From the NCBI GenBank assembly GCA_029245025.1, contig JAQWQC010000027.1, forward strand, positions 1-64,000: a stretch of DNA of 64,000 bases, written 5' to 3'. The notes below the pieces were generated by a model. It made no database searches and was not told where the DNA came from. It saw only the letters and a program-made list of their open reading frames with translations. Every line of letters starts with the position of its first letter. The stretch's first letter is position 1. The DNA is from Rhodospirillaceae bacterium (GTDB lineage Bacteria; Pseudomonadota; Alphaproteobacteria; Rhodospirillales; Rhodospirillaceae). The position numbers and the translations under genes were made by a program. Positions 17,673 to 27,465 of this stretch are shown piece by piece.

Positions 17673-18908
17673 ATGAGTAAGCTTTCACTTCCTAAAGATA
17701 AAATCAAAGTGTTGTTGCTGGAAAATGTCCACGCCAATGCTGTTGAAGTCTTTAAAAGACAAGGATATGGACAGGTTGATGAGGTATTAGAAGCGCTTGA
17801 TGAGAGTGAGCTCAAAGAACGCATTGTCGACGCTCATATGATAGGCATCCGATCGAGAACCCGAATAACGGAGAGCGTGCTTTCAGTTTCTGAGCGATTA
17901 ATGGCCGTTGGTTGTTTCTGTATTGGTACCAATCAAGTTGATATCAAAGCAGCGAAAATGCAGGGAATACCTGTTTTTAACGCGCCTTACTCGAATACTC
18001 GATCGGTTGCAGAACTGGTACTTGCTCAATCCATCATGTTGCTTAGAGGAGTCCCTGAAAAGTCATGGGTCACCCATGAGGGTGGTTGGATGAAATCCGC
18101 GTCAGGGTCTTACGAGATAAGAGGTAAGACCCTTGGTATTGTTGGGTACGGCCACATTGGGACACAACTCTCTGTCATGGCCGAGGCGTTGGGCATGCGC
18201 GTTCTATTCTACGATATCGTAGAAAAACTTGCACTGGGGAATGCCAATGCGGTGAGGGACTTGGATGAGCTGCTTAGACTTTCTGATATTGTATCGATGC
18301 ATGTGCCATCGACAGACCTAACGGAAGGAATGATTAATCGTGAGCGCATCCTGGCGATGAAAAAGGGTGCTCATCTAATCAACGCGTCACGAGGCAATGT
18401 TGTTGACATCGAAGCTTTGGCGGAATTTTTATCTAACGGGCACTTAGCGGGTGCGGCGGTAGATGTCTTTCCTAAAGAGCCAGCGTCGCCTGATGAGACG
18501 TTTGAGAGCCCGTTGCGCGGCCTAAAGAATGTAATTTTAACGCCCCACATTGGTGGTAGTACGATGGAAGCTCAGGCTAATATAGGTACGGAAGTTGCCG
18601 ATAAGTTGGTAAAGTACTCTGACAATGGTTCCACTCTAGGGGCGGTGAACTTCGGAGAAGTCGCACTACCTCCTCAACAAAATGCAATTCGTTTTATGCA
18701 CATTCATAGGGATGTTCCCGGCGTCTTATCCAAAATTAATGGCGTCTTTTCGAGTCGCGATATCAACATTTCTGGCCAATACCTTCGCGCAGATGGAGAG
18801 ATAGGTTACGTCGTCACAGATGTTATGGGCGATTTGGAAGTTGGTATGGGTATCCGTCGAGAGCTAGACGCCATCGACGGAACCATAAGGAGCCGCTTCT
18901 TATATTAG
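17673..18908 (+). CDS. serA: D-3-phosphoglycerate dehydrogenase
   Basis: SerA oxidises 3-phosphoglycerate to 3-phosphohydroxypyruvate, the first step of serine synthesis. At 411 residues it matches the short E. coli-like form. The NAD-binding motif is GIVGYGHIGTQLS, the catalytic histidine block is ILTPHIGGSTMEAQANIG, and the C-terminal domain from about residue 335 is an ACT domain (MHIHRDVPGVLSKINGVFSS), which in E. coli mediates serine feedback. A candidate structured leader lies upstream. serC and serB are not in this window. Confidence 0.95.
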   Translation: MSKLSLPKDKIKVLLLENVHANAVEVFKRQGYGQVDEVLEALDESELKERIVDAHMIGIRSRTRITESVLSVSERLMAVGCFCIGTNQVDIKAAKMQGIPVFNAPYSNTRSVAELVLAQSIMLLRGVPEKSWVTHEGGWMKSASGSYEIRGKTLGIVGYGHIGTQLSVMAEALGMRVLFYDIVEKLALGNANAVRDLDELLRLSDIVSMHVPSTDLTEGMINRERILAMKKGAHLINASRGNVVDIEALAEFLSNGHLAGAAVDVFPKEPASPDETFESPLRGLKNVILTPHIGGSTMEAQANIGTEVADKLVKYSDNGSTLGAVNFGEVALPPQQNAIRFMHIHRDVPGVLSKINGVFSSRDINISGQYLRADGEIGYVVTDVMGDLEVGMGIRRELDAIDGTIRSRFLY

Positions 18909-18914
18909 GTCTGG

Positions 18915-19614
18915 CTAGTTGCCTGAGTGGATCCCTATTTCGAGCATTTTTCCGGTGTTGTCACGCCATGACTTGAGAATGGTCAGCAGCTGGCGTGTCC
19001 ACCCCATGTTGAGGCTATCACTAAGGCGTAGCGTTGCTGCTTCTGATACAGGGTTGGTGATACGCCAACCGGACGCCCTTTCTAAGGTTGAGGGGCCAGG
19101 AATTTTGAATCCTGTTCCGTGCTCCAGCGCGGGAATAACGCGCACGCTACGACCATCAGTCGTTATTGTCACACCTAAGTCAGCTGCAGCGATTACTTCT
19201 GCTGCATATTGATCTGCTAGTCCGGCATGAACCACTCTCATTGCGTCGGCCGTACGACTTATTCTTAATTTAGATGGAAATAGATAGAGTACATCGATAC
19301 AAGCCACAGGAGCGACTGCCGTACGCTTCCCGACACCACCGACAACCAGTGAGCCGCCCCGTCATCGTGCCGGCTAGGCGCATTGGATATAATGCCCGCC
19401 CCAATGTGTGAACGACATCCTCAGCTTTGAGGCGGCAATTCGCATACTCTTGTGGGCTCGGTACCTTGAGGCGGAGAAAAGCATCAAAAAGATCTTTCAG
19501 CCAAATTTTATCAGATGACTCTGCCCCTATTGTGCTCGCCGGTACCAGCGGGTCTGCGAGTGCTCGGTCCGGAAGAGATGATGGAAAAGTCAACGGTGCA
19601 AAGGCTGTCTCAGG
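18915..19614 (-). pseudogene. Decayed CD-NTase-like (SMODS) nucleotidyltransferase
   Basis: Two overlapping minus-strand frames (19593-19270 and 19361-18915) join into one protein of about 220 residues if one base is skipped between about 19345 and 19361. The joined product resembles CD-NTases: a helix followed by ALYPMRLAG, then VVGGVGKRTAVAPVACIDVL at the GS-x-DxD site, VRVIPALEHGTGFKIPG at the third-acid strand, and GWRITNP followed by LLTILKSWRDN. Compared with the usual pattern, the Ser of GS is Gly, the first Asp is Cys and the third acid is Arg. It ends 7 bases from serA and seems short at the C terminus. No CBASS effector or Cap gene is adjacent. Family call is by recognition only. 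Confidence 0.55.
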
Positions 19615-19638
19615 CTAAAAAAAGAGCCCTGGGCACTG

Positions 19639-22600
19639 CTATGAACAACCGCTCGTCGCGCCACATGTATTGCATTTCATGCATGTCCCGTTCCGAACTA
19701 ACGTGAAATTGCCGCATTCACCGCAGGCATCACCCTCATAACCCTGCATTTTGGCTTTGCTGACTGCGGCCATGCGTTCATTTGAGGGGGGCGCGCCAGC
19801 CATTACCGCAGTAGTTCCACCACCCTCAGAACCGGATACCGCGCCACCAATACCTTTAGACGCATGGGCCGATTCCCCAACAGCGGCATCGAGGGGTATG
19901 ATAGTTTGCGTTGTGGTGACGTCATCGTCAGTTTCTTTGCGTTGGTCGCTTGGGTTCAAGAAGTATAAATTGCTCGAGCGGATGTACCCTTGCGATACCG
20001 TGCGCTCTGCTATTTCAAGTAACTTCTCTGCTGCGTCACCTTCGCCCATCGCGTCTGGTGTGGTGTCAGAATGTTCGACATGCCCAAGCTCGTATCTGCC
20101 CAAGTAAGACACAGCGAGCTCTCTAAAAATATAATCGAGGATGGACGTTGCCATCTTGATCGAGCTGTTGCCATCAACCAATCCAGCTGGCTCAAATCTC
20201 GTAAACGTAAATGCGTCTACATACTCTTCGAGGGGCACGCCATACTGGAGGCCAATTGATATGGCAATGGCAAAATTATTCATTAGGCTCCTGAAGGCGG
20301 CGCCTTCCTTATGCATATCAATAAATATCTCACCTATTGTCCCGTCGTCGTACTCCCCCGTACGCAGGTATACCTTGTGACCGCCAACCAGTGCTTTTTG
20401 CGTATATCCTTTCCGCCGGTCCGGTAGGCGCTGGCGCTCCCGTGCGACAACGCGTTCGACGATGCGTTCTGCAATTATTTCGGCGCGCGATGTTGCCGGA
20501 TGCGCCGCGACGTCTTCCACTCGTTGACCCGTTTCGTCTTCATCCCCTAAATCGTCAAATACAGCAGAAGCTAGGGGCTGAGAGAGTTTTGACCCATCGC
20601 GATATAGGGCGTTGGCTTTAATGCCCAATTTCCAAGATTCAATGTAAGCGTTGCGGCAGTCTTCGACGGTCGCAGTATTCGGCATGTTAATTGTCTTAGA
20701 GATGGCTCCCGAGATAAAAGGTTGAGCGGCTGCCATCATGCCAATGTGACTGGATGCGGATAAAAACCGGGTGCCGATTCTTCCACAGGGGTTGGCGCAA
20801 TCAAAGACCGTCAAATGTTCCAGTTTCAGACCAGGTGCGCCCTCAAGCGTCATCGCACCGCACGCGTATATATTTGCCGCCTCAATTTCACTTTCGCTGA
20901 AGCCGATCGACTGGAGCATATTAAAATCAAGTCGGTCGAGATCTGCAGGATCAATGCCAAGACGATCGGTGCAGAATTCCTCGCCTAGAGTATATTTATT
21001 GAAAACGAACTTAATATCGAACGCATTCCCCAAAGCGTCTTCTATAGCGGATATGGCGCCTCCATCGAACCCACGGTCCATTAGCGCCTTGTGGTGTACG
21101 CCTGGAGCACCATCAAGAGTGCCGTGTCCAACTGCATAGGCCTGTATGTCGTCGATTTCCGGATCGGCATAGCCGAGGGTTTTTAGCGCGACCGGAACAA
21201 TCCGATTAATAATCTTAAAATATCCACCACCGGCGAGTTTCTTGAATTTCACAAGCGCGAAATCTGGTTCGATGCCTGTTGTGTCGCAATCCATAACCAG
21301 GCCGATCGTACCTGTTGGTGCAATTACGGATACTTGGGCGTTTCGGAAGCCGTGAGACTCTCCTACTTTCAAGGCTTCGTCCCAGGCACTCTTGGCGGCG
21401 GCAATGATCGTCGTGTCGGGGCAATCCGCACCATTGAGTGGGACAGGTTTGATACTAAGGTCCTCGTAGCCGTCGTGATGGCCATACGCTGCACGGCGAT
21501 GATTCCTGATAACACGCAGCATTTTGCTTTTGTTTGTTTTGAATGCAGGAAAGGTTCCGATCTCTTCAGCCATCTCAGCGGACGTGGCATAAGAAACACC
21601 AGTCATAAGCGCTGTAATGGAACCACAGAGTCCTCGGCCTTCAGGGCTATCGTAGGGGATGCCACCTGCCATCAGCAGTCCGCCGATATTGGCATACCCG
21701 AGACCTAAAGTGCGAAACTGGTAGGATCTCTTGGCAATTTCTTGTGATGGGAACTGAGCCATCATAACTGAAATTTCCAGGGCAATCGTCCACAGTCGGG
21801 TTGCATGCGAGAACCCGTCTACATCAAAAGAGCCTTCGTCGCTCCTAAACGTCAGTAGATTTAAAGAGGCGAGGTTGCACGCGGTGTCATCTAGAAACAT
21901 ATATTCGGAGCAGGGGTTCGAACCGTTGATGCGACCCGAGTTCGGGCAGGTGTGCCAGTCATTTACGGTAGTATCGAATTGAATGCCTGGGTCAGCGCAC
22001 TGCCAGGCCGCCTCAGCTATTCGATCCCATAGGTCCGCCGCGTCAACGGTCTGTGCGACCTGGCCATCATTTCGATTTCGCAGTTCCCAGGTTTTGCCAG
22101 CTTGTGCTGCTTCAAGAAAATCATTGGTAACGCGGACACTGTTATTGGAGTTCTGCCCAGAAACAGTCAAATACGCTTCAGAGTCCCAATCCGTGTCATA
22201 GGTCTCAAATTCAATCTCTGTATAGCCTTGGCGAGCAAATTGGATGGACCGTTGAATCGCATTGTCCGGAACCATAGCCGTCCGTGCGGCGCGCACAGCT
22301 TTCTTAAGCGCATCATTCTTGGCGACATCAAACCGGCTTTTGCTGTCAGCGCCATCCCAATTGCGCGTGGCCTGGACAATTAAATTGAGGTGCTTCTTAC
22401 AGAGCTTAGAGCCAGTTACCAAAGCTGCAACTTTTTGTTCCTCTCGTATTTTCCAAGAGATGAAGGACTCAATATCTGGATGATCTACATCGACTATGAC
22501 CATTTTGGCCGCACGACGGGTGGTTCCACCTGATTTGATTGCTCCAGCTGCTCGGTCACCAATTTTAAGAAAGCTCATTAGGCCAGATGATTGACCGCCC

Positions 22601-23340
22601 CCGGACAAACTTTCACCAGCCCCTCGGATGGAGGAGAAATTGGTGCCAGTGCCAGAGCCGTATTTGAACAAGCGCGCTTCGCGAGTCCAAAGGTCCATAA
22701 TGCCGCCATCGTTGACCAAGTCGTCGGACACAGACTGTATAAAGCATGCATGTGGCTGGGGATGTTCATAGGCGCTGGCAGATTTGGTTAGTTTGCCGGT
22801 GCGATAGTCCACATAAAAGTGACCCTGGGCTGGGCCATCAATTCCGTAGGCCCAATGGAGACCGGTGTTAAACCACTGAGGTGAGTTTGGCGCGGCCATC
22901 TGCATGCAGAGCATGTAGCGCATTTCGTCGAAGAATGTTTCCGCATCGTCGGCGCAATCGAAATACCCACCCTTCCAGCCCCAATAGGTCCAAGTGCCAG
23001 CCAAGCGGTCAAAGACCTGTCGGGCGCAAGATTCACCGGTAAACCGTTTGTCTGATTTCAGGCGTTTTAGGGCATTGTGGTCCGCTTCTTTTCGCCATAG
23101 GAACTCTGGAACATCATTTTCTTTGACGGATTTTAGCCGAACAGGAACGCCAGCTTTGCGAAAATACTTCTGGGCTAGTACATCACTCGCGACCTGCGAC
23201 CAGCCTTCAGGTACGTCAATTTCCCTCTGCGTAAAGACAACGGATCCGTCAGGATTTTTAATTTCACTTTTTATTTTGCGGAATGGTATCGCTGCGTAGG
23301 GCGATTTGCCTGGCGTCGTAAACCGTCGCGTAATCCGCAT
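19639..23340 (-). CDS. nrdJ: Vitamin B12-dependent (class II) ribonucleotide reductase
   Basis: NrdJ makes deoxyribonucleotides using adenosylcobalamin, independent of oxygen. I choose ATG 23340 (1233 residues), the long alphaproteobacterial form, over a TTG at 23370. Visible blocks are [21 protein letters not shown] with the active-site cysteine region nearby, [32 protein letters not shown] and [20 protein letters not shown]. The C terminus holds a four-cysteine zinc-ribbon-like tail, [10 protein letters not shown] followed by CMKCNTCG. Two NrdR-like boxes lie 213-255 bases upstream. No cobalamin riboswitch motif was seen upstream. Confidence 0.96.
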   Translation of the reverse strand: MRITRRFTTPGKSPYAAIPFRKIKSEIKNPDGSVVFTQREIDVPEGWSQVASDVLAQKYFRKAGVPVRLKSVKENDVPEFLWRKEADHNALKRLKSDKRFTGESCARQVFDRLAGTWTYWGWKGGYFDCADDAETFFDEMRYMLCMQMAAPNSPQWFNTGLHWAYGIDGPAQGHFYVDYRTGKLTKSASAYEHPQPHACFIQSVSDDLVNDGGIMDLWTREARLFKYGSGTGTNFSSIRGAGESLSGGGQSSGLMSFLKIGDRAAGAIKSGGTTRRAAKMVIVDVDHPDIESFISWKIREEQKVAALVTGSKLCKKHLNLIVQATRNWDGADSKSRFDVAKNDALKKAVRAARTAMVPDNAIQRSIQFARQGYTEIEFETYDTDWDSEAYLTVSGQNSNNSVRVTNDFLEAAQAGKTWELRNRNDGQVAQTVDAADLWDRIAEAAWQCADPGIQFDTTVNDWHTCPNSGRINGSNPCSEYMFLDDTACNLASLNLLTFRSDEGSFDVDGFSHATRLWTIALEISVMMAQFPSQEIAKRSYQFRTLGLGYANIGGLLMAGGIPYDSPEGRGLCGSITALMTGVSYATSAEMAEEIGTFPAFKTNKSKMLRVIRNHRRAAYGHHDGYEDLSIKPVPLNGADCPDTTIIAAAKSAWDEALKVGESHGFRNAQVSVIAPTGTIGLVMDCDTTGIEPDFALVKFKKLAGGGYFKIINRIVPVALKTLGYADPEIDDIQAYAVGHGTLDGAPGVHHKALMDRGFDGGAISAIEDALGNAFDIKFVFNKYTLGEEFCTDRLGIDPADLDRLDFNMLQSIGFSESEIEAANIYACGAMTLEGAPGLKLEHLTVFDCANPCGRIGTRFLSASSHIGMMAAAQPFISGAISKTINMPNTATVEDCRNAYIESWKLGIKANALYRDGSKLSQPLASAVFDDLGDEDETGQRVEDVAAHPATSRAEIIAERIVERVVARERQRLPDRRKGYTQKALVGGHKVYLRTGEYDDGTIGEIFIDMHKEGAAFRSLMNNFAIAISIGLQYGVPLEEYVDAFTFTRFEPAGLVDGNSSIKMATSILDYIFRELAVSYLGRYELGHVEHSDTTPDAMGEGDAAEKLLEIAERTVSQGYIRSSNLYFLNPSDQRKETDDDVTTTQTIIPLDAAVGESAHASKGIGGAVSGSEGGGTTAVMAGAPPSNERMAAVSKAKMQGYEGDACGECGNFTLVRNGTCMKCNTCGATSGCS

Positions 23341-23552
23341 GACGTATCCCTCTGGCCAAACCGGCCTCAAAAAAATCTCACTAAAACGTCAGCCCGTGAG
23401 GTGTAATCTACATGCATTCTCGCCCTGGTACGGCGTGGACATATCCCTATGCGATTCAGGCCTTCCCCTCGGCCCTTCGTACCCATAAAACAACATTTAG
23501 TAGGTCAACTAGGACGCACCACTACGTTACGGTTTCAAATATCAACTTTCAA

Positions 23553-23595
23553 CAATATTTTGTGCTTGATGACTGAAATATCACAATATTTTGAT
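23553..23595. promoter_or_regulatory. Tandem NrdR-box-like repeats upstream of nrdJ
   Basis: The 380-base gap 23341-23720 between nrdJ and the divergent NDUFA12 gene holds no gene. It contains CAATATTTTGTG at 23553-23564 and CAATATTTTGAT at 23584-23595, exactly 31 bases apart. The known NrdR box core is CwAtATaTwGtg, and NrdR sites normally occur as pairs about three helical turns apart. The first copy matches 11 of 12 core positions and the second 9 of 12. Function as operators for nrdJ is inference; the distance to the nrdJ start is longer than usual. Confidence 0.5.
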
Positions 23596-23720
23596 GATGC
23601 TGATAGCCGGGAGGATTTGTGAGACAATTTTGCGGGACCCCTATGTCCTACTACGAAGCTAGACTAGACCCCAGAAAACAGCCATATTCGCCCATTCTTC
23701 ACACATGGAAAGTTTGCAGC

Positions 23721-24071
23721 ATGACCCTTGGCACTTGGTTGCATACAAAACTCAAAGGCCAAAAGGTTGGAGAGGACGATTTGGGGAACGTTTACTACAA
23801 ATCTTCCCGCAAACGTGCTGGCAATCGGGAAGAGCGTTGGGTTGTCTTTGACGGAGATGCTGAGGCATCGAAAGTACCGCCTGAATGGCATGCCTGGTTA
23901 CACCACACAACCGATGAACCGATCCAGACCGAGCGAAAGTCATGGCAAAAGCCACACCAATCGAACCAAACAGGTACGGAAGACGCGTACTTACCACCGG
24001 GACATGATCGAAAAGGTGGGCAAAGAGCCAGCGCGACCGGTGATTACGAAGCCTGGAGCCCGGATGGCTGA
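23721..24071 (+). CDS. Complex I accessory subunit NDUFA12 (B17.2 family)
   Basis: NDUFA12 is a supernumerary subunit of the NADH:ubiquinone oxidoreductase in alphaproteobacteria and mitochondria. The ATG at 23721 gives 116 residues with the family pattern: GTWLHTKLKGQKVGEDDLGN, then YYKSSRKR, NREERWVVFDG, ASKVPPEWHAWLHHTTDEP. The frame continues upstream to 23619, but that extension has no family match. It overlaps the next gene (MlaD) by 8 bases. NDUFA12-MlaD-DUF2155 is a common alphaproteobacterial neighbourhood. Confidence 0.93.
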   Translation: MTLGTWLHTKLKGQKVGEDDLGNVYYKSSRKRAGNREERWVVFDGDAEASKVPPEWHAWLHHTTDEPIQTERKSWQKPHQSNQTGTEDAYLPPGHDRKGGQRASATGDYEAWSPDG

Positions 24072-24549
24072 CTTCAACTGGCGGGAAGTTTGGCTAGGTC
24101 TTGGTGCCGTCTTTTTTGCTTTTATCTTATTTGTGACGCTGACCATTGATACGTCGCAATCGAAAAATGATGTAAGCCAAGCTCTAACGATTGCAGCTGA
24201 ATTTGGACGAATAGATGGCTTGGTGATTGGCAGCCCGGTGCGTATGGCCGGGATCAACATAGGTAATGTGGGGACTGTAGAACTCAGTGATGATCAGAGG
24301 GCCCTCGTGACGCTGGTCATTGAGGACTCAAGTCTCATCATACCTGTTGATACTGCTGCGGCGATCGAGACCGATGGAATATTCGGTGAGAAGTATATCG
24401 AGTTGTACCCTGGTGGCGATATTAAAGCGCTTTCCGCTGGGCAACGTATCTCTTATGTTCAGGACTCAGTTGTCCTAGAAACATTATTCAATCAAGTAGT
24501 TAGTAGAGCCAAGGCGAGCAGAACAGCTGGAGAGAGGAACGTGCCATGA
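24064..24549 (+). CDS. MlaD-family MCE-domain protein, copy 1
   Basis: MCE/MlaD proteins are membrane-anchored periplasmic subunits that form hexameric rings for phospholipid transport between the two membranes. This 161-residue copy has one N-terminal transmembrane helix (about residues 8-28) and an MCE domain from about 38: AEFGRIDGLVIGSPVRMAGI, then the GIFGEKYIELYPGG strand. The start at ATG 24064 overlaps NDUFA12 by 8 bases; longer frames upstream are shadows of it. No mlaE/mlaF permease-ATPase genes are nearby. Its stop overlaps the start of a second MCE gene (ATGA). Confidence 0.88.
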   Translation: MADFNWREVWLGLGAVFFAFILFVTLTIDTSQSKNDVSQALTIAAEFGRIDGLVIGSPVRMAGINIGNVGTVELSDDQRALVTLVIEDSSLIIPVDTAAAIETDGIFGEKYIELYPGGDIKALSAGQRISYVQDSVVLETLFNQVVSRAKASRTAGERNVP

Positions 24550-24998
24550 AGCGCAACCCCATAGAAACTGTGCTCGGGGCGGTTGTTCTGCTGGTCGCTG
24601 GCATCTTTCTTTCATTGGCATATTCGACTGCGCAAATCGCGACCAGTGAAGGCTATAGGCTAGAGGCGACCTTCTTAAAAGTCGGCGGGCTACAAGTTGG
24701 GAGTGATGTTCGCGTCAGCGGTGTCAGTGTCGGAACGGTTGAGTCTCAGTTTCTTGACTTGGAAACCTATGAAGCCAAAGTCATTATGGTAATTGACCAA
24801 GCGGTAACGATTCCAGATGACACTGTCGCAGCAATTGTGGGGGATGGCCTTCTAGGCGGTAAATACGTTGATCTTAGAACCGGCGGTTCAGAAAACTCGC
24901 TGGGAGATGGTGAAGTCATAGCTAATAGCCAAGACTTTCAATCGCTTGAGGATTTGGTCGGGGAGATTATATTTTTGGCGACTGGCGGTGATTCTTGA
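24546..24998 (+). CDS. MlaD-family MCE-domain protein, copy 2
   Basis: A second 150-residue MCE protein directly after copy 1. It has an N-terminal membrane helix (ETVLGAVVLLVAGIFLSLAY), the MCE core FLKVGGLQVGSDVRVSGVSV, and the GLLGGKYVDLRTGG strand, then SLEDLVGEIIFLATGG at the end. This copy resembles standard MlaD more closely than copy 1 does. Overlapping start/stop codons imply coupled translation in near-equal amounts, so a mixed ring of both proteins is plausible but unproven. DUF2155 follows 52 bases later. Confidence 0.9.
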   Translation: MKRNPIETVLGAVVLLVAGIFLSLAYSTAQIATSEGYRLEATFLKVGGLQVGSDVRVSGVSVGTVESQFLDLETYEAKVIMVIDQAVTIPDDTVAAIVGDGLLGGKYVDLRTGGSENSLGDGEVIANSQDFQSLEDLVGEIIFLATGGDS

Positions 24999-25050
24999 GT
25001 TTGGTTGAACGCCTTGATGACGCCGCTATTTCCTGTTCCAAATACCGTTT

Positions 25051-25467
25051 ATGAACCCTCGAAACGCCCTAAATTCTATCGTTCTATTGATAAGCCTTGT
25101 AGTTGCTGGTCTGATAAATTGTTCACAACCAGTCTCGGCGGCTTATTTGCAAACTGATACCACCGTCCTACGGTGGCTAGATAAGGTCACAGGTCGTGTC
25201 AGCACGCTAGAAGCTTGGGTGGGCGATACAGTGTCGATCGGCACTTTAGCCATTGAAGTGCAAACTTGTATGACTCGGCCGCCGGAAGAGACTCCTGAAA
25301 GCGCGGCATTTCTGAAAATTTGGGACAAGAGGGCAAGCGAAAGTCCGACAGAAGTTTTTTCAGGCTGGATGTTTGCGTCGAGCCCAGCTCTTTCCGCTAT
25401 GAACCATGCGGTCTACGACGTTTGGGTGCTCGACTGCGAGAATAGAAGACGCTCAATACCTGAATAG
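25051..25467 (+). CDS. DUF2155 domain secreted protein
   Basis: A 138-residue exported protein. The signal peptide covers about residues 1-30 (hydrophobic SIVLLISLVVAGLINCSQPV, cut after VSA). The DUF2155 core follows: LRWLDKVTGRVSTLEAWVGD, then the cysteine in VQTCMTRPPEETPESAAFL and FSGWMFASSPALSAMNHAVY with a final DCEN cysteine, possibly a disulfide pair. The molecular role is unknown. Its last 55 bases overlap the 3' end of aat on the other strand, although the two genes run in opposite directions. Confidence 0.88.
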   Translation: MNPRNALNSIVLLISLVVAGLINCSQPVSAAYLQTDTTVLRWLDKVTGRVSTLEAWVGDTVSIGTLAIEVQTCMTRPPEETPESAAFLKIWDKRASESPTEVFSGWMFASSPALSAMNHAVYDVWVLDCENRRRSIPE

Positions 25468-26069
25468 GGCAGCGGTGGGCCAAATCGACCAAGGTGACTC
25501 AAGGCTTCGCCAAGTTCTCGCATATAATTCTTATGAGGCAGTTCAACTGCGCCAAATTGTGTCAGATGATCGGTTATGAACTGTGTATCCAAGAGCCTGT
25601 ATCCACCTTTCTTCAATATCGCAATCAAATGACACAGCGTTACTTTTGACGCGTTGTCGCGGCGTGTAAACATGCTCTCCCCGAAAAACACAGAGCCCAT
25701 TGCTAATCCGTATAGCCCCCCAACCAGTTGATCGTCGATCCACGCCTCTACACTGTGAGCGAGTCCGGCATCAAATAGACTATAGAAGAGGTCAATAATT
25801 TGTTCGTTTATCCAGGTGTCTTCCCTGCCTGGTACTGATTCCGCGCAGCCTAACATCACGTCTTTGAATGCCGTATCGACACGTATTTCAAATATTTCTT
25901 TGCGGAGTATCTTTCGGAGAGATTTGGGGACGTGAAAGTTTGCCAGTGGAATTACACCCCTTTCCTTCGGCTGAATCCAATAAACCTCTTCTTCATCTCG
26001 AGATTTCGCCATTGGGAACACCCCGAAGGCATACGCTTTTAGAAGGAGTTCCGGAGTAATCTGGGTCAT
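25413..26069 (-). CDS. aat: Leucyl/phenylalanyl-tRNA--protein transferase
   Basis: Aat adds Leu or Phe from a charged tRNA to the N terminus of proteins with Lys or Arg ends, marking them for ClpS/ClpAP. The 218-residue length fits. Recognisable blocks are LLKAYAFGVFPMA, YWIQPKERGVIPL, DTWINEQIIDLFYSLFDAGL, VEAWIDDQLVGGLYGLAMGS, FFGESMFTRRDNASK and LLDTQFITDHLTQFGAVEL. It lies 34 bases after accC on the same strand, and its 3' end overlaps DUF2155 by 55 bases tail to tail. Confidence 0.94.
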   Translation of the reverse strand: MTQITPELLLKAYAFGVFPMAKSRDEEEVYWIQPKERGVIPLANFHVPKSLRKILRKEIFEIRVDTAFKDVMLGCAESVPGREDTWINEQIIDLFYSLFDAGLAHSVEAWIDDQLVGGLYGLAMGSVFFGESMFTRRDNASKVTLCHLIAILKKGGYRLLDTQFITDHLTQFGAVELPHKNYMRELGEALSHLGRFGPPLPYSGIERLLFSQSSTQTS

Positions 26070-26103
26070 GCGATTGCAATTTTCCCTTTATCCATTCCTA
26101 TGA

Positions 26104-27453
26104 TTAATTGTCAGCACCAGACAGAACAAACTTTTCGAGCCATCGAATATCGTAGTTTCCATCAACAAAATCTGATGCGCTCACTAATTTTTCATGAAGG
26201 GGGATGGTGGTTGTAACGCCTTCAATTACGTACTCACTGAGTGCGCGCTTTAAACGCATAAGACACTCGTTTCTGTTGCGGCCATGAACAATCAGTTTGG
26301 CAATCATGCTGTCATAGAACGGTGGCACCGAAGCACCAGCAAACAAACCTGAGTCCACGCGTACTCCGAGACCGCCCGGCATATGGTAGCCGGTCACTTT
26401 GCCAGGCGATGGGGCGAACGTGAATGGGTCTTCAGCATTAATTCGACATTCTATTGCATGACCTGCCATAGAAACTGTGTCTTGCGTTAAGTCGAGTTCT
26501 GCTCCACTGGCAATTCTGATTTGTTCCCTTACCAGATCTACGCCTGTGACCATTTCTGTAATGGGATGCTCCACCTGAAGCCTGGTATTCATCTCGATGA
26601 AATAGAATTCACCATCTTCATATAGAAACTCTACTGTGCCAGCATTGTGGTAATTGATGCGTTTCATTGCCTCGCATACGATTTCACCGATCTTAGTTCG
26701 CTCACTGGCGTTGAGAGCGGGGGAGGGGCACTCCTCCAAAACTTTCTGATGTTTGCGTTGAAGCGAGCAATCGCGTTCACCAAGATGGACAACGTTTCCA
26801 TGCGAATCAGCAAGGACCTGCACTTCAATGTGGCGGGGATTGGAGAGATATTTCTCCATGTATACTTCACCATTCCCGAATGCAGACTTCGCTTCCGCGG
26901 ACGCTACCTTGAAAGATTCCATCACATCGTCTTCAGACGATGCTACTTTCATACCGCGTCCGCCACCGCCAGCAGATGCTTTGATTAGGACGGGATAGCC
27001 AATCTCGGCGCCGACTCGTTTGGCATCTTCAGGTGTTTCTACCGCGCCATCCGAGCCAGGAACGACAGGAATACCGCTCTCTTGGGCTGCCGCTTTTGCT
27101 GCTACCTTGTCACCCATAACTCTAATGTGCTCAGGGGTGGGGCCAATAAAAGCTATGCCATGTTCTTCAATCATCTCCGCAAAGTCTGCATTTTCAGACA
27201 GGAAGCCATACCCCGGATGAATCGCATCGGCGTTTGTGAGCATGGCAGCAGAAATGACTGCGGCTTTGTTGAGATAACTATCAGCACTTGATGGCGGGCC
27301 AATACATACAGATTCATCAGCCAGCCTGACATGCATGGCTTCGGCATCAGCGGTCGAGTGGACAGCAACAGTCTTGATGCCCATTTCGCGGCACGCGCGC
27401 AGAATGCGCAACGCGATTTCACCTCGATTGGCGATAAGGACTTTTTCAAACAT
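26104..27453 (-). CDS. accC: Acetyl-CoA carboxylase, biotin carboxylase subunit
   Basis: AccC carboxylates the biotin on AccB using ATP and bicarbonate, the first half of malonyl-CoA formation. The 449-residue product has EKVLIANRGEIALRILRAC at the start, the glycine-rich ATP-grasp loop KASAGGGGRGMKV, the HIEVQVLAD strand, ERDCSLQRKHQKVLEE, and FIEMNTRLQVEHPITE with the metal-binding Glu and Asn. It follows accB by 11 bases and continues the same-strand run aroQ-accB-accC-aat. Confidence 0.97.
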   Translation of the reverse strand: MFEKVLIANRGEIALRILRACREMGIKTVAVHSTADAEAMHVRLADESVCIGPPSSADSYLNKAAVISAAMLTNADAIHPGYGFLSENADFAEMIEEHGIAFIGPTPEHIRVMGDKVAAKAAAQESGIPVVPGSDGAVETPEDAKRVGAEIGYPVLIKASAGGGGRGMKVASSEDDVMESFKVASAEAKSAFGNGEVYMEKYLSNPRHIEVQVLADSHGNVVHLGERDCSLQRKHQKVLEECPSPALNASERTKIGEIVCEAMKRINYHNAGTVEFLYEDGEFYFIEMNTRLQVEHPITEMVTGVDLVREQIRIASGAELDLTQDTVSMAGHAIECRINAEDPFTFAPSPGKVTGYHMPGGLGVRVDSGLFAGASVPPFYDSMIAKLIVHGRNRNECLMRLKRALSEYVIEGVTTTIPLHEKLVSASDFVDGNYDIRWLEKFVLSGADN

Positions 27454-27465
27454 CAGAATCTGTAT

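Noticed and set aside
23341-23720. Cobalamin riboswitch before nrdJ
   Set aside because: No AGCCACTG B12-box or comparable long structured stretch; only the paired NrdR-like repeats stood out.
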